Source: Nocardia yamanashiensis NBRC 100130 (GTDB lineage Bacteria; Actinomycetota; Actinomycetes; Mycobacteriales; Mycobacteriaceae). Taken from it: a DNA stretch of 64,000 nucleotides. Location: assembly GCF_001613325.1 (NCBI RefSeq), contig NZ_BDCD01000002.1, positions 1-64,000 on the forward strand, read 5' to 3'. A program made the position numbers and the translations under genes. Position 1 is the first letter of the stretch; every line of letters starts with the position of its first letter. The notes beneath the pieces were generated by a model. That model worked only from the letters and a program-made list of their open reading frames with translations. It was not told the DNA's origin and made no database searches. This document shows positions 36,159 through 44,247 of the stretch, piece by piece.

Positions 36159-36901
36159 GCCCGATCCTCCTGCTCGTCGATCCCGAATCCGGTCAGCAAT
36201 CCCACGTACCGTTTGGGCAGCGGAGCCGCGAACTCCCCGCGCCCGGACTTGCGCAAGCCCATGGTCACCAGCGATTGCACGGTCAGCGTGGCGGCGGCGA
36301 CCCCGTCCACCACCGGCACCCCGACCTCCTCGGTCAAGTATTCGCACAGATCCGCCATGCCCGCGCACCCCAGCACGATGGCATCGGAATTGTCGGCGTG
36401 CACGGCGTCGCGGCAGGCGTCGGCGATGACCCGGCGCGCCTTGGGGTCCTCCAGCTCCAGCACCGGGATCTCGCAGGCGTGCACGCCCGCGCAGAACCGT
36501 TGCATCCCATAGCGTTCCGCGAGATCGTGGGCCCGCCCGGCGGTGCGGGCCAGGGTGGTCACCACGCTGAACGACCGCCCCAGATGGCTGGCCGCGTACA
36601 TGGCCGCCTCCGCGATCCCGATGACCGGCCCGCGCGCCAGTTCCCGCGCCGCGTCCAGCCCGGGATCGCCGAAGCATGCGATCACGTAGCCGTCCACGCC
36701 CGCCGCCTCACCCGCGGCGATCTCGGCGAGCAGCCCGGGCACGGCGAGCGCCTCGTCGTAATGGCTCTCGATGGACGCCGGCCCCATGCTCGGCGTGATC
36801 CCCTCGATCAGCACCCCCGGCGCGGCGACCGATTTCGCGCATTCCTCGATCACCGCGGTCATGGCGGCGGTGGTGTTCGGGTTGATGACTCGAATTCGCA
36901 T
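36155..36901 (-). CDS. Allantoin/hydantoin racemase (Asp/Glu racemase family)
   Basis: The 248-residue protein begins IRVINPNTTAAMT and carries the two catalytic cysteines of the family in ACFGDPGLDAA (~75) and LGCAGMADL (~179). Hydantoin and allantoin racemases (HpxA type) interconvert the enantiomers, letting a stereospecific allantoinase use both. It follows the permease gene by 5 bp and overlaps DUF6986. Confidence 0.88.
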   Translation of the reverse strand: MRIRVINPNTTAAMTAVIEECAKSVAAPGVLIEGITPSMGPASIESHYDEALAVPGLLAEIAAGEAAGVDGYVIACFGDPGLDAARELARGPVIGIAEAAMYAASHLGRSFSVVTTLARTAGRAHDLAERYGMQRFCAGVHACEIPVLELEDPKARRVIADACRDAVHADNSDAIVLGCAGMADLCEYLTEEVGVPVVDGVAAATLTVQSLVTMGLRKSGRGEFAAPLPKRYVGLLTGFGIDEQEDRA

Positions 36902-36906
36902 GTTCC

Positions 36907-38400
36907 TCACCGATTTCCGGCGACGGACAGCTTCAGCGGTCCGCGCGTGGCCAGCAGGTAATAGCAGATCAGTCCCAGCCCGCAGCCGATGAACCAGCTG
37001 TACTGCGCGGCGGTGTACATACCGGTCAAGGTGCCGGATGTCATGACGGGGAAGACCGCGGCGGCCGCGCCGATCACCGTGGCGAGCACGGCGGCCGGGT
37101 TGTAACCCTTGCGGTACCAGTAGCTTCCGCGCTCGCTCATGGTGAACAGGTCGTCCACGATGATCTTCTGCTTGCGCACCAGGTAGTAGTCGGCGATGAG
37201 CACGCCGAACAGCGGACCGATGAACGCGCCGAGGGTTTCCAGCGTGTAGTGGATGACGTCGGGGTTGTTGTACATGTTCCACGGCGTGATCACCACGGAC
37301 CCGACGGCGGCGATCATGCCGCCCATCCGCCAGCTGATCTTCTGCGGGTTCACGTTCGAGAAGTCGAAGGCGGGCGAGATGAAGTTGGCGACGATATTGA
37401 TGCCGATGGTCGCGATGGTGAAGGTCAACGCTCCCAGCACGATCGCGAAGGTGTTGTCGATGCGCGCGACGGTCTCCACCGGATCGGTGATCAGCTCCCC
37501 GTACACCGGAATGGTCAGCGACGCCGTCACCACCACCAGCAGCGAGAACACCAGGAAGTTCACCGGCAGCCCGAGCAGATTGCCCCGCTTGACCGCGGCG
37601 AAGGACTTGCCGTAGCGGGAGAAGTCACCGAAGTTCAGCATCGGCCCGGAGAAGTACGACACCACCAGCGCGATGGCGCCCAGCATGACCGGCACCGCCG
37701 ACCAGCCGCTCAGCGTGGCCTGGCCCAGGTTCAGGTCGATGGCGCTCCAGCCGGCCTTCCAGATCAGGTAGCCGCACAGCACGAACATGACCACGTACAC
37801 CGCGGGCCCGCAGAAGTCGATGAACTTGCGGATCGATTCCATGCCCCGCCAGAACACCGCCGCCTGCAGCACCCACAGCAGCAGGTAGCTGGCCCAGCCC
37901 AGCGCCGACAGTCCGAGGAAGCCGTAGTCGCCGACCACCGCGTACTTGCCCAGGCTCGGGAACAGCTTGATCAGCACCACATCGAGGGCCGCCGAGGCCA
38001 GGAAGGTCTGAATGCCGTACCAGGCCACCGCGATCAGGCCGCGGATGATGGCGGGCACGTTCGCGCCGAGCACGCCGAACGAGCTGCGGCACATGACCGG
38101 ATACGGAACTCCGGTCACCTGCGACGGCTTGGCGACGAGATTGCACAGCCCGTACACGATGGTGATGCCCACGACCAGAGCGATGAGCACCTGCCAGGAG
38201 TGCAGGCCGAGCGCGAAGAGACTGCCCGCGGTTACATACCCGCCGACGCTGTGCACGTCGGACATCCAGAACGCGAAGATGTTGTAGGTGCCCCAGGTCT
38301 GCTTGCGCAGCGGGGCCAGGTCTTCGTTCGTGAGCCGGGGATCGTAATCCGGCGCGTTGGTCGCCGGCAGCGCTGCCGACGGCGCAACGGTTTCGGTCAT
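36907..38400 (-). CDS. NCS1-family allantoin/hydantoin/nucleobase permease
   Basis: The 497-residue protein has ~12 transmembrane helices and the NCS1 signatures NEDLAPLRKQTWGTYNIFAFWMSD near the start, PVMCRSSFGVLGANVPAIIRG, GPMLNFGDFSRY and GPLFGVLIADYYLVRKQ. It is related to PucI, Mhp1 and allantoin permeases and, first in the operon, presumably imports allantoin with sodium or protons. ATG 38400 is preferred; ATG 38409 is an alternative. Confidence 0.92.
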   Translation of the reverse strand: MTETVAPSAALPATNAPDYDPRLTNEDLAPLRKQTWGTYNIFAFWMSDVHSVGGYVTAGSLFALGLHSWQVLIALVVGITIVYGLCNLVAKPSQVTGVPYPVMCRSSFGVLGANVPAIIRGLIAVAWYGIQTFLASAALDVVLIKLFPSLGKYAVVGDYGFLGLSALGWASYLLLWVLQAAVFWRGMESIRKFIDFCGPAVYVVMFVLCGYLIWKAGWSAIDLNLGQATLSGWSAVPVMLGAIALVVSYFSGPMLNFGDFSRYGKSFAAVKRGNLLGLPVNFLVFSLLVVVTASLTIPVYGELITDPVETVARIDNTFAIVLGALTFTIATIGINIVANFISPAFDFSNVNPQKISWRMGGMIAAVGSVVITPWNMYNNPDVIHYTLETLGAFIGPLFGVLIADYYLVRKQKIIVDDLFTMSERGSYWYRKGYNPAAVLATVIGAAAAVFPVMTSGTLTGMYTAAQYSWFIGCGLGLICYYLLATRGPLKLSVAGNR

Positions 38401-38490
38401 CTCGCACATCCGATCTCGTCGGGTCCCGGTCATCGGAACCACAGGTGTGCGCGACGCTATCGAGTCGGTATTGCCCGGATATTGCTGAAA

Positions 38491-39225
38491 CTATATATCT
38501 TTTACATCGTCAGGTTCCGCAAAAAGTCCGGTATCGGTAGGTAGGCGCGACACTACTCCGTTCAACCGCAGGTGGTGCTCATCGGTTGCCGACAGCAGCG
38601 CTTCGGCGTCGCGGGCGAGGAAGGCGGCCAGCTGCTTGGAGTGGTCGGCGTGCAGCACGATGCGGTCCGCGGTGCTGGCGTGCACCATCGGCTGCACGGG
38701 TTCGGTGATGTTCCAGGCGTATTCGAGCATGTGCACCACGCGCGCCATGCCGGACGGGCGGACCAGCGCCAGATGGAAGTTGCGGGTCTCGCGGTGATAG
38801 GCGAGCGCGTTCTCGGTCAGGATGGCCTGTTCGAGCAGGCCGTGGGTCTCGCGGGCCAGGTCGTGATCGGCCGCGGTGGCCCGGTCGACGGCGGCGGCGA
38901 GGGCCGCTGATTCGAGGCGTTCCCGGACCACGTACAGCTCCCGCAGCTCGCGCGTGGTCAGCAGGGTGACCTGGTATCCGAGATTGGGCTTGTGCTCGAC
39001 CAGCCCTTCGCCGATCAGCGTCTGCAACGACTCGCGCACGGGGATGGCGCTCACCCCGAAACTGCGGGCCAGCTCGCCCAGCGGCATGCCGGTCCCGGGC
39101 GGCAGATTGCCTTCCATGATCAGTCGCCGCAGCTCGTTGAGGATTTCCGCCTGGTGGTAGCCGCGCCGGGCGTCCAGGGGCGGGGTCAGCGCGGGCAGGC
39201 GGGGGAGCCGGGGTCGAGAAGGCAC
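38491..39225 (-). CDS. GntR/FadR-type (FCD) regulator of the allantoin operon
   Basis: Residues ~25-90 form a GntR winged helix (EILNELRRLIMEGNLPPG, LGELARSFGVSAIPVRESLQTLIGEGLV). Residues ~100-220 form an FCD ligand domain with the metal-binding Asp/His pattern (HRETRNFHLAL, HADHSKQL). It lies 90 bp upstream of the permease gene on the same strand, so it probably controls that operon. GTG 39225 is chosen since TACCGT (39237-39232) lies 6 nt upstream; GTG 39231 directly abuts that box. Confidence 0.85.
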   Translation of the reverse strand: MPSRPRLPRLPALTPPLDARRGYHQAEILNELRRLIMEGNLPPGTGMPLGELARSFGVSAIPVRESLQTLIGEGLVEHKPNLGYQVTLLTTRELRELYVVRERLESAALAAAVDRATAADHDLARETHGLLEQAILTENALAYHRETRNFHLALVRPSGMARVVHMLEYAWNITEPVQPMVHASTADRIVLHADHSKQLAAFLARDAEALLSATDEHHLRLNGVVSRLPTDTGLFAEPDDVKDI

Positions 39226-39283
39226 GTGCACACGGTAGCGGTTCGCGGCCGGGGCGCAATGGGTATCCAGACCGCTGGGTTCG

Positions 39284-39724
39284 TTACGGTCCGGCCTCGT
39301 CCGGTTCGTAGCCGAGGGCCTTGAGCGAAAGCCGGTGCAGGGTGGCGCGTTCCGCCGGGGTCAGGCGGTGCAGCAGCCGATCGGTGGTCTCGGCGAGCTG
39401 TGCGTCGGTCTGCTCCCGCAGGCGGTTCCCGGCCGCGGTGATGACCAGGAAATTCCGCCGCCGGTCCGCGGGATCGCGCTGCCGGGTGACCAGGCCGGCC
39501 TTCTCCAGGCTGTCGACCAGGCGCACCACTTCGCTGCGATCGATCTCCATGGCATCGGCCATGGCCTGCTGGGAGATCTCGCCTTCATCGGCGAGATAGG
39601 TCAGCACCCAGTGTTCGCGCAGGTTGGAGTCGACTTCGCTGTGCACCTTCTTGTGCAGCTTGCCGAGCGCGTAGGTGGGAAAACGCAGCAGGCCCCGGGG
39701 GTGGTACTCGCGGTCCTCGATCAC
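39284..39724 (-). CDS. MarR-family transcriptional repressor
   Basis: The 146-residue protein has a MarR winged helix: GEISQQAMADAMEIDRSEVVRLVDSLEKAGLV, RRDPADRRRNFL-like QRDPADRRRNFLVIT, and flanking dimerisation helices. It is divergent from a DHA2 efflux gene, and near-palindromic sites fill the gap, so it most likely represses both until bound by a drug-like ligand. Confidence 0.9.
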   Translation of the reverse strand: MIEDREYHPRGLLRFPTYALGKLHKKVHSEVDSNLREHWVLTYLADEGEISQQAMADAMEIDRSEVVRLVDSLEKAGLVTRQRDPADRRRNFLVITAAGNRLREQTDAQLAETTDRLLHRLTPAERATLHRLSLKALGYEPDEAGP

Positions 39725-39740
39725 CTGTTGATTCTACCTA

Positions 39741-39791
39741 TTGTTGAGCTACTCAATCATTGTTAAGCTCAGCAATTGTAGTGCTCAACAA
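39741..39791. promoter_or_regulatory. MarR operator sites
   Basis: TTGTTGAGC (39741-39749) and GCTCAACAA (39783-39791) are perfect inverted repeats. Between them lie TTGAG-CTA-CTCAA (39744-39756) and the near palindrome ATTGTTAAGCTCAGCAAT (39759-39776, 14 of 18 matched). This AT-rich cluster of overlapping dyads in the divergent gap is typical for MarR binding and would occlude both promoters. Confidence 0.7.
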
Positions 39792-39810
39792 CAACTGAAG
39801 GAGGGGTCCG

Positions 39811-41238
39811 ATGTCGCGGACGCGCACGGACGACGCAACCCCCATCGCTCCGAATCCACCCGCCGACTCCGGCAAGATCCCCGCCCACGTCTGGCGCACC
39901 GCGGGCGTCGTCGTCTTCGGCGCGGTCATGGGCATGCTGGACACCTCGCTGGTGAATATCGGCCTGCACACCATCGGGGCCGACCTGCACGCCTCGCTCG
40001 CCACGATTCAATGGGTGGCCAGCGGTTATCTACTGGCCCTGGGCGTTTCGCTCACCATCGTCGGCTGGCTGGCCCGGCGCGTCGGGGTGGGGCGGCTGTG
40101 GCTGCTGGCGCTGGCCGCCTTCACCGTGGTCTCGGCGGCGTGCGCCTTCGCGCCGACCGCGAATTGGCTTATCGCACTGCGGATTCTGCAGGGCCTGGCC
40201 GCGGGGCTGATGATCCCGGCGGGGCAGACCATCCTCGGTCAGGCGGCCGGACCGCAGCGCATGGGCCGGGTGATGGGCGTGGTCGGCATCGCGGTGGTGG
40301 GCGCGCCCGCCATCGGCCCGACCATCGGCGGGCTCATGCTCGCGCACTGGAGCTGGGAATGGCTGTTCCTGATCAATATCCCGTTCGGGCTGATCGGCCT
40401 GGCGCTGGGCCTGCGGTATCTGCCGCTGGACCGGGGCACGGCCACGCAGCCGCTGGACGTGCTCGGGCTGGTGCTGGCCGGCGGCGGGGTGTCGGCGGTG
40501 GTGTACGGGCTCTCGGAGATCGGTGAGAAGGGTTCCGCCGCAGCGCTTTCGGTGTGGCTGCCGATCGTGCTCGGCCTCGCCGGTATGGCCGGATTCGTGG
40601 TGCGCGGCCTGCGCATGAGCGCTCCGCTGCTGGAGCTGCGGCTGTTCGCCAATCGCGCCTTCGCCACCGCGAACACCGCCGGATTCTTCGCGGGCGGTTC
40701 CATGTTCGGCGCGATGGTCCTGCTGCCCTTGTACTTCCAGGTCCTGCACGGCGACGGCCTGATCCGGACCGGGGTGGAGCTGATCGCGTTCGGCGCGGGC
40801 GGCGTGATCATGCTGCCGCTGGGCGGGCGGCTGTCCGACCGGTTCGGCGGCGGCCGGGTAGCCATCGCCGGAAATCTGCTGGTGGCGTTGGCTTTCCTGC
40901 CGTTCGCGCTGCTGCCCGTGAACGCGAACGTGCTGCTGGTGGAGGTGCTGCTGTTGCTGGCGGGGATGGCGACCGGCGTGGCCGCCATGCCGCTCGTCTC
41001 GGCCGCCTACGCCTCGGTGCGGCGCGAGCAGCTGCCCGACGCCACCGCGTTCGTGAATATCGTGCAGCGCATCGGCGGTGCGGTGGGCGTCGCGGGCATC
41101 GCGGTGATCCTGTCCCGCGCAACGGCTTCGGGCTGGGCTCCGGTATCGGGCTACCAGCTGGCCTTCGCCGGGATCACCGGGCTGTCGCTGCTCGCGGCGG
41201 TGCTGTCGGTGCTGCTCAGGAACGCGTCCGCGCGGTGA
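39811..41238 (+). CDS. DHA2-type (EmrB/QacA) multidrug efflux MFS transporter, 14 TM
   Basis: The 475-residue transporter has TM1 motif GMLDTSLVNIGLHTIGADL (DHA2 motif D), VASGYLLALG, the motif C-like GAPAIGPTIGG and WEWLFLINIPFG, all characteristic of proton-coupled EmrB/QacA exporters with 14 helices. GAAGGAG lies 8 bp before ATG 39811. Regulation by the divergent MarR is likely. Its 3' end overlaps the opposing gene by 23 bp. Confidence 0.92.
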   Translation: MSRTRTDDATPIAPNPPADSGKIPAHVWRTAGVVVFGAVMGMLDTSLVNIGLHTIGADLHASLATIQWVASGYLLALGVSLTIVGWLARRVGVGRLWLLALAAFTVVSAACAFAPTANWLIALRILQGLAAGLMIPAGQTILGQAAGPQRMGRVMGVVGIAVVGAPAIGPTIGGLMLAHWSWEWLFLINIPFGLIGLALGLRYLPLDRGTATQPLDVLGLVLAGGGVSAVVYGLSEIGEKGSAAALSVWLPIVLGLAGMAGFVVRGLRMSAPLLELRLFANRAFATANTAGFFAGGSMFGAMVLLPLYFQVLHGDGLIRTGVELIAFGAGGVIMLPLGGRLSDRFGGGRVAIAGNLLVALAFLPFALLPVNANVLLVEVLLLLAGMATGVAAMPLVSAAYASVRREQLPDATAFVNIVQRIGGAVGVAGIAVILSRATASGWAPVSGYQLAFAGITGLSLLAAVLSVLLRNASAR

Positions 41239-41740
41239 GATCGTCCAGCAGGATCATCACCTCGCCGGAGGTCTTGACCACTTCGGTGAGGCGGAGGGTG
41301 AAGCCGGTCAGGGTGGCGTCGGTGATCGGGTCGGCGGGCTGCGCGCCGATCCGCTTCCATTCCGGATCGCAGGACACCTTGCCCAGCAACAGCTCCCGGG
41401 TCTGCCCGGCGGTATCGCGCAGGTGCGCGTAGACCGAGAGCGCGGCGTGCGGTGAACGGATCCACAGGTTCACCGCCGCCAGCTCACCGGCGATCGGGTA
41501 GTCCGCGCCCGCGGTGCGGACGAGTTCCACCTCGAAATCGTCCGTGGCCGAACGCACCAGCAGCACCAGAGCCCGGATGTCACGCCCGGCAACACCATCC
41601 GCGTAGACTCCGGGCTCCTTGTTCGGCGCGCCCTCCACGAAAGTGGTGAGATGCGTGCGGGCCGCGCCCGCTCCGCTCACCTCCCACTCGTCCTTCTTCT
41701 CGAAGTCGTCCAGTAGTACTTCGAACGGCTCGTCCGACAT
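41216..41740 (-). CDS. Hypothetical protein next to the roadblock cluster
   Basis: The 174-residue protein begins SDEPFEVLLDDFE and is predicted to be mainly beta with repeated aromatic/acidic patterns (VNLWIRSPHAALSVYAHLRD, PEWKRIGAQ), like a galactose-binding-type jelly roll. There is no signal peptide. I do not recognise the family. ATG 41740 was chosen at the start of the conserved-looking region. It lies 99 bp after the roadblock gene on the same strand and converges with the MFS gene, overlapping it by 23 bp. Confidence 0.6.
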   Translation of the reverse strand: MSDEPFEVLLDDFEKKDEWEVSGAGAARTHLTTFVEGAPNKEPGVYADGVAGRDIRALVLLVRSATDDFEVELVRTAGADYPIAGELAAVNLWIRSPHAALSVYAHLRDTAGQTRELLLGKVSCDPEWKRIGAQPADPITDATLTGFTLRLTEVVKTSGEVMILLDDLTARTRS

Positions 41741-41839
41741 CCTCGGCCATCCCTTCATCCCGCAGGTCACCGGAGTCGTCCGGTGTCCCCGAAACCCTAC
41801 AAGCCGACGGATTCCGTTGTGGCGCTGTGCGCGCCTGGC

Positions 41840-42211
41840 TCAGACCTCGAGTTCCTCTTCGATGGTCTTGAGCCGGTGCCGGGCCAGCGCCAGGTTCGCG
41901 CGGTCCCGGTCCAGGGCCAAGTAGAGGAACAGGCCCTTGGACTTGCGCCCGGTCATGGGGCGGATGATGTGGTACTGGCTGGAGAGGGTGATGAGAATGT
42001 CCTCGATGGTCTCGCCCAGCGCGAGCTGTTCGATGGTGCGCATCTTGGCGCGCACCACTTCGGTATTGCCGGCGGCGGCGACCTGCAGGTCGAGCTGCTT
42101 GGAGCTGCCGAGCATCCCCAGCGCCATGCCGCTGTTGTAGTCGACGACGGCCGCGCCTATGGAGCCGTCTATCACCATCATGTCCTTGAGTGCGATATCC
42201 ATGCTGGACAT
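41840..42211 (-). CDS. Roadblock/LC7-domain protein
   Basis: The 123-residue protein has the roadblock fold pattern (IDGSIGAAVVDYNSGMALG, LDLQVAAAGNTEVVRAKM, LITLSSQYHIIRPM, GLFLYLALDRDRANLALAR). In bacteria such proteins regulate small GTPases such as MglA or CvnD. ATG 42211 is preceded by GAAAGGAAAA; ATG 42226 would add five residues. It is the fourth gene of a tightly spaced cluster, 11 bp after the preceding gene. Confidence 0.82.
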   Translation of the reverse strand: MSSMDIALKDMMVIDGSIGAAVVDYNSGMALGMLGSSKQLDLQVAAAGNTEVVRAKMRTIEQLALGETIEDILITLSSQYHIIRPMTGRKSKGLFLYLALDRDRANLALARHRLKTIEEELEV

Positions 42212-42222
42212 GCGTTTTCCTT

Positions 42223-42693
42223 TCATTCGGTTTTCGTTGCCGGGTCCTTGGTGCCGTTCTTGGCGGTGACGGCCAGATGGTCGGCGATGGCGCGGGCCAC
42301 CGGGCGCGACTCCAGATGCAGACGGCCGATATTGATCTCGGGTTCGGCGAGCACGGTCAGCGAGGTCCAGCCCGCCGCGTAGATGACCACGTGGCCGCCG
42401 GTGCCGCGCACCACCACCTCGTGGAAGCCGCCGCCGTGCGCGGTGACGGTGAGCCGGTGCGAGAGGGACAGATGCGCGGCCGTCATGGCGGCCATGGCGG
42501 TCGGTTCGATATGGGTGGGCAGATCGTGCGCGATGAGCAGTCCGTCATTGGACGCCACCAGCGATCCGGTCACCTGGGGTACCCGCTCACGCAGGGCCTT
42601 CAGCTCCGCCAGCACCTGCGTATTCGTTTCGGGCATCGGCACCTTGGTCAACCTTCCCATCAGATCGCCGAGCTTCTTCTTCCGCGTGATCAC
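42223..42693 (-). CDS. Roadblock/LC7-domain protein (second)
   Basis: The 156-residue protein has a ~35-residue basic leader and then a roadblock domain: RERVPQVTGSLVASNDGLLIAHDLP, AMAAMTAAHLSLSHRLT, EVVVRGTGGHVVIYAAG, SLTVLAEPEINIGRLHLESRP. It resembles CvnB/MglB-like regulators. GTG 42693 overlaps the stop of the upstream DUF4388-like gene (GTGA), so the two are coupled. Confidence 0.8.
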   Translation of the reverse strand: MITRKKKLGDLMGRLTKVPMPETNTQVLAELKALRERVPQVTGSLVASNDGLLIAHDLPTHIEPTAMAAMTAAHLSLSHRLTVTAHGGGFHEVVVRGTGGHVVIYAAGWTSLTVLAEPEINIGRLHLESRPVARAIADHLAVTAKNGTKDPATKTE

Positions 42694-43514
42694 GCGAGCT
42701 CCTTCAAAGCCGCACGCAGGCGGACGAGTATGTCCCGGTCCACCGGTTCCCACAGCTCCGGCACCGGCAGCGGCGCGGGCGGCGCGACGGCGGTCGCTTG
42801 TCCACGGCGGCGGCGGGGCAGCGGTACCGGACCGGTGACGGCGGGGGCGACCACCGGTTCGGTGATCACCGAGTCGGTCATCACGACCGGGGTGTGCGGG
42901 GCGGGCGGTTCGATCAGGCCCGCCGCGGTCAGTTCGCGGACCGCCACCAGGCAGCCGTAGGCGGTGCGGCCCAGGTCCTGAGCGATCGCGGTGATGCTGC
43001 GGCGCGCGTCGGCGGCGGCGAGGATCTCGGCCTGCCCGCCGGTGAGCACCACGCGGCGGCATCGGGTGCGGCGGACCGGGACCACCGGGGCCCGGTCCAC
43101 CAGGCTCGCGGACCAGGGGCCGGGATCGCCGCGCCGGGCGCATTCGTGGATCAGGGCCCGGGGCGGAACCTGGCAGACCCCGGCCAGCCAGTGCGGGGGC
43201 GCGGGCTGGAATTCCGCGAGCGACGGGGCCGACAGCAGGAAGTAGGCGGCGTCGAAGATCGACAGCACCGCAAGGGCTTCCAGGCGCGGCCGTTCCAGCA
43301 CGTGTCCCGGATCGCCGAGGCCGGCGCGCTGCCAGTCCGCGGCGGTCGCCACCCCGGCCTCGATCACCATGCGATCCAGGCCGGGGGTGCGGCGGCAATC
43401 CGCACCGGCGACGACGCCCTCGATGAGGTGGAAGGCGCCGTCGCCGGTCCGCAGGACTCCGGTTAGCCGTTCGGATTCCAGCCGGGCCAGTTCGGCCGCC
43501 AGCTCACCGCGCAT
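42690..43514 (-). CDS. DUF4388/PATAN-like protein with a winged-helix-like tail
   Basis: The 274-residue protein starts with ELARLESERLTGVLRTGDGAFHLIEGVV, close to the DUF4388 (PATAN) pattern, followed by LDRMVIEAGV. The middle has a helical part. The C-terminal part (~175-215) looks like a winged helix (GGQAEILAAADARRSITAIAQDLGRTAYGCLVAVRELTAAGLI), so it may bind DNA or a protein partner. A Pro/Ala-rich tail follows. ATG 43514 overlaps the upstream roadblock-like gene by 11 bp. No closer family was recognised. Confidence 0.65.
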   Translation of the reverse strand: MRGELAAELARLESERLTGVLRTGDGAFHLIEGVVAGADCRRTPGLDRMVIEAGVATAADWQRAGLGDPGHVLERPRLEALAVLSIFDAAYFLLSAPSLAEFQPAPPHWLAGVCQVPPRALIHECARRGDPGPWSASLVDRAPVVPVRRTRCRRVVLTGGQAEILAAADARRSITAIAQDLGRTAYGCLVAVRELTAAGLIEPPAPHTPVVMTDSVITEPVVAPAVTGPVPLPRRRRGQATAVAPPAPLPVPELWEPVDRDILVRLRAALKELA

Positions 43515-43920
43515 GCCGGCCCTCAGCAAATTCGACGGGCCCGCCAGCAAATTCCGCAAGAATGGTGCGGAGCTGGAATCTGGCGAGGGCCAGATTTCCG
43601 CCGTCCTCGTCGCAGAGGACATGAACGAACAGTCGTCCGTCGAAGTCACCGTCGATCAAATTCAACAGGTGATAACCACGCGGGCCGCACACGATGATCT
43701 CGGTGATCTCGTCCCCGTCCACCCCGCTGGCCAGCGCCGGGCAGGCCAGCACGGCGCGCACGACATCCGTTGTGGCAGCGGCGTCTTCATCCGGATCCAC
43801 CAGTTCGTGCCGACCGGTCGCCGCTATCGCCAGGCCACTCGCGCCATCTACCAGTGTCACGCTGCGGGCGCCGGGAATTTCCCCGATGCGTTTCAAGCAG
43901 CCGTCAATACCGAGCACCAC
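43504..43920 (-). CDS. Roadblock-like protein, first gene of the cluster
   Basis: The 138-residue protein shows a roadblock-like alternation: ARSVTLVDGASGLAIAATGR, EDAAATTDVVRAVLACPAL, EITEIIVCGPRGYHLLNLI, GRLFVHVLCDEDGGNLALARFQL. The last motif closely parallels LDRDRANLALARHRL of the 41840-42211 gene, so the two are paralogues. GTG start at 43920. A weak TACATT box lies 14 bp upstream. Confidence 0.7.
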   Translation of the reverse strand: MVLGIDGCLKRIGEIPGARSVTLVDGASGLAIAATGRHELVDPDEDAAATTDVVRAVLACPALASGVDGDEITEIIVCGPRGYHLLNLIDGDFDGRLFVHVLCDEDGGNLALARFQLRTILAEFAGGPVEFAEGRHAR

Positions 43921-44138
43921 GCCACCACTTGTTCAATGTAGGTCCTTCGAGCAAGCCCGACGCTACACACGCTTCATGATCAATGTGCGGCGTTTGCCCG
44001 AGAATTCCGCGCACCCAATGTCTTTCCTGCGGAAGGCCGAAAAGAATACCTATTGGTATTCGAAAGGTGGCACGGAATGACAGTGCGGGCGTTGCGGGCC
44101 GCATGAAAAACTCGCTGTCGCACCCTCGGTTCCGCCGG
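43921..44138. promoter_or_regulatory. Divergent gap between roadblock cluster and the metG leader
   Basis: No gene is seen here. GAATACC (44045-44051) and GGTATTC (44056-44062) form a perfect inverted repeat around TATT in a locally AT-rich patch; it may be an operator or hairpin. TTCCGC/GCGGAA (44007 region to ~44035) is a second, longer-spaced dyad. Confidence 0.45.
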
Positions 44139-44151
44139 TAGCATTCCGGGT
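44139..44151 (+). promoter_or_regulatory. -10 box of the metG leader transcript
   Basis: TAGCAT at 44139-44144 is followed by 7 nt and then GTG at 44152, the same leaderless geometry as ribF, dapA and ftsK in this window. This places the transcript 5' end at the leader-peptide start codon. Confidence 0.6.
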
Positions 44152-44202
44152 GTGAACACGTCCGCGCACACCGTCATGATGCCCCGCACCCGGGGCCACT
44201 GA
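44152..44202 (+). CDS. Candidate 16-residue leader peptide with tandem Met codons
   Basis: GTG 44152 opens a short frame encoding MNTSAHTVMMPRTRGH and ending at TGA 44200-44202. The two adjacent internal ATG codons (44176-44181) stand just before the first of three mutually exclusive hairpins. Its position upstream of a methionyl-tRNA synthetase gene fits a sensor of charged Met-tRNA. The GTG sits exactly at the predicted transcription start. No Shine-Dalgarno is visible or needed. Confidence 0.6.
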   Translation: MNTSAHTVMMPRTRGH

Positions 44203-44247
44203 CGCTGCGCGACAACCGTTTCGAGGCCCTGACCACCGGGGCCTCGA
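44181..44247 (+). promoter_or_regulatory. Candidate transcription attenuator of metG
   Basis: Segment 1 GCCCC (44181-44185) can pair with segment 2 GGGGC (44192-44196). Segment 2 (44192-44197) can instead pair with segment 3 GGCCCT (44225-44230). Segment 3 TCGAGGCCC (44221-44229) pairs perfectly with segment 4 GGGCCTCGA (44239-44247), a terminator-like stem followed by a weak T-rich stretch. A ribosome stalled on the Met codons would cover segment 1, free segment 2 and so prevent the 3:4 stem. Confidence 0.6.
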
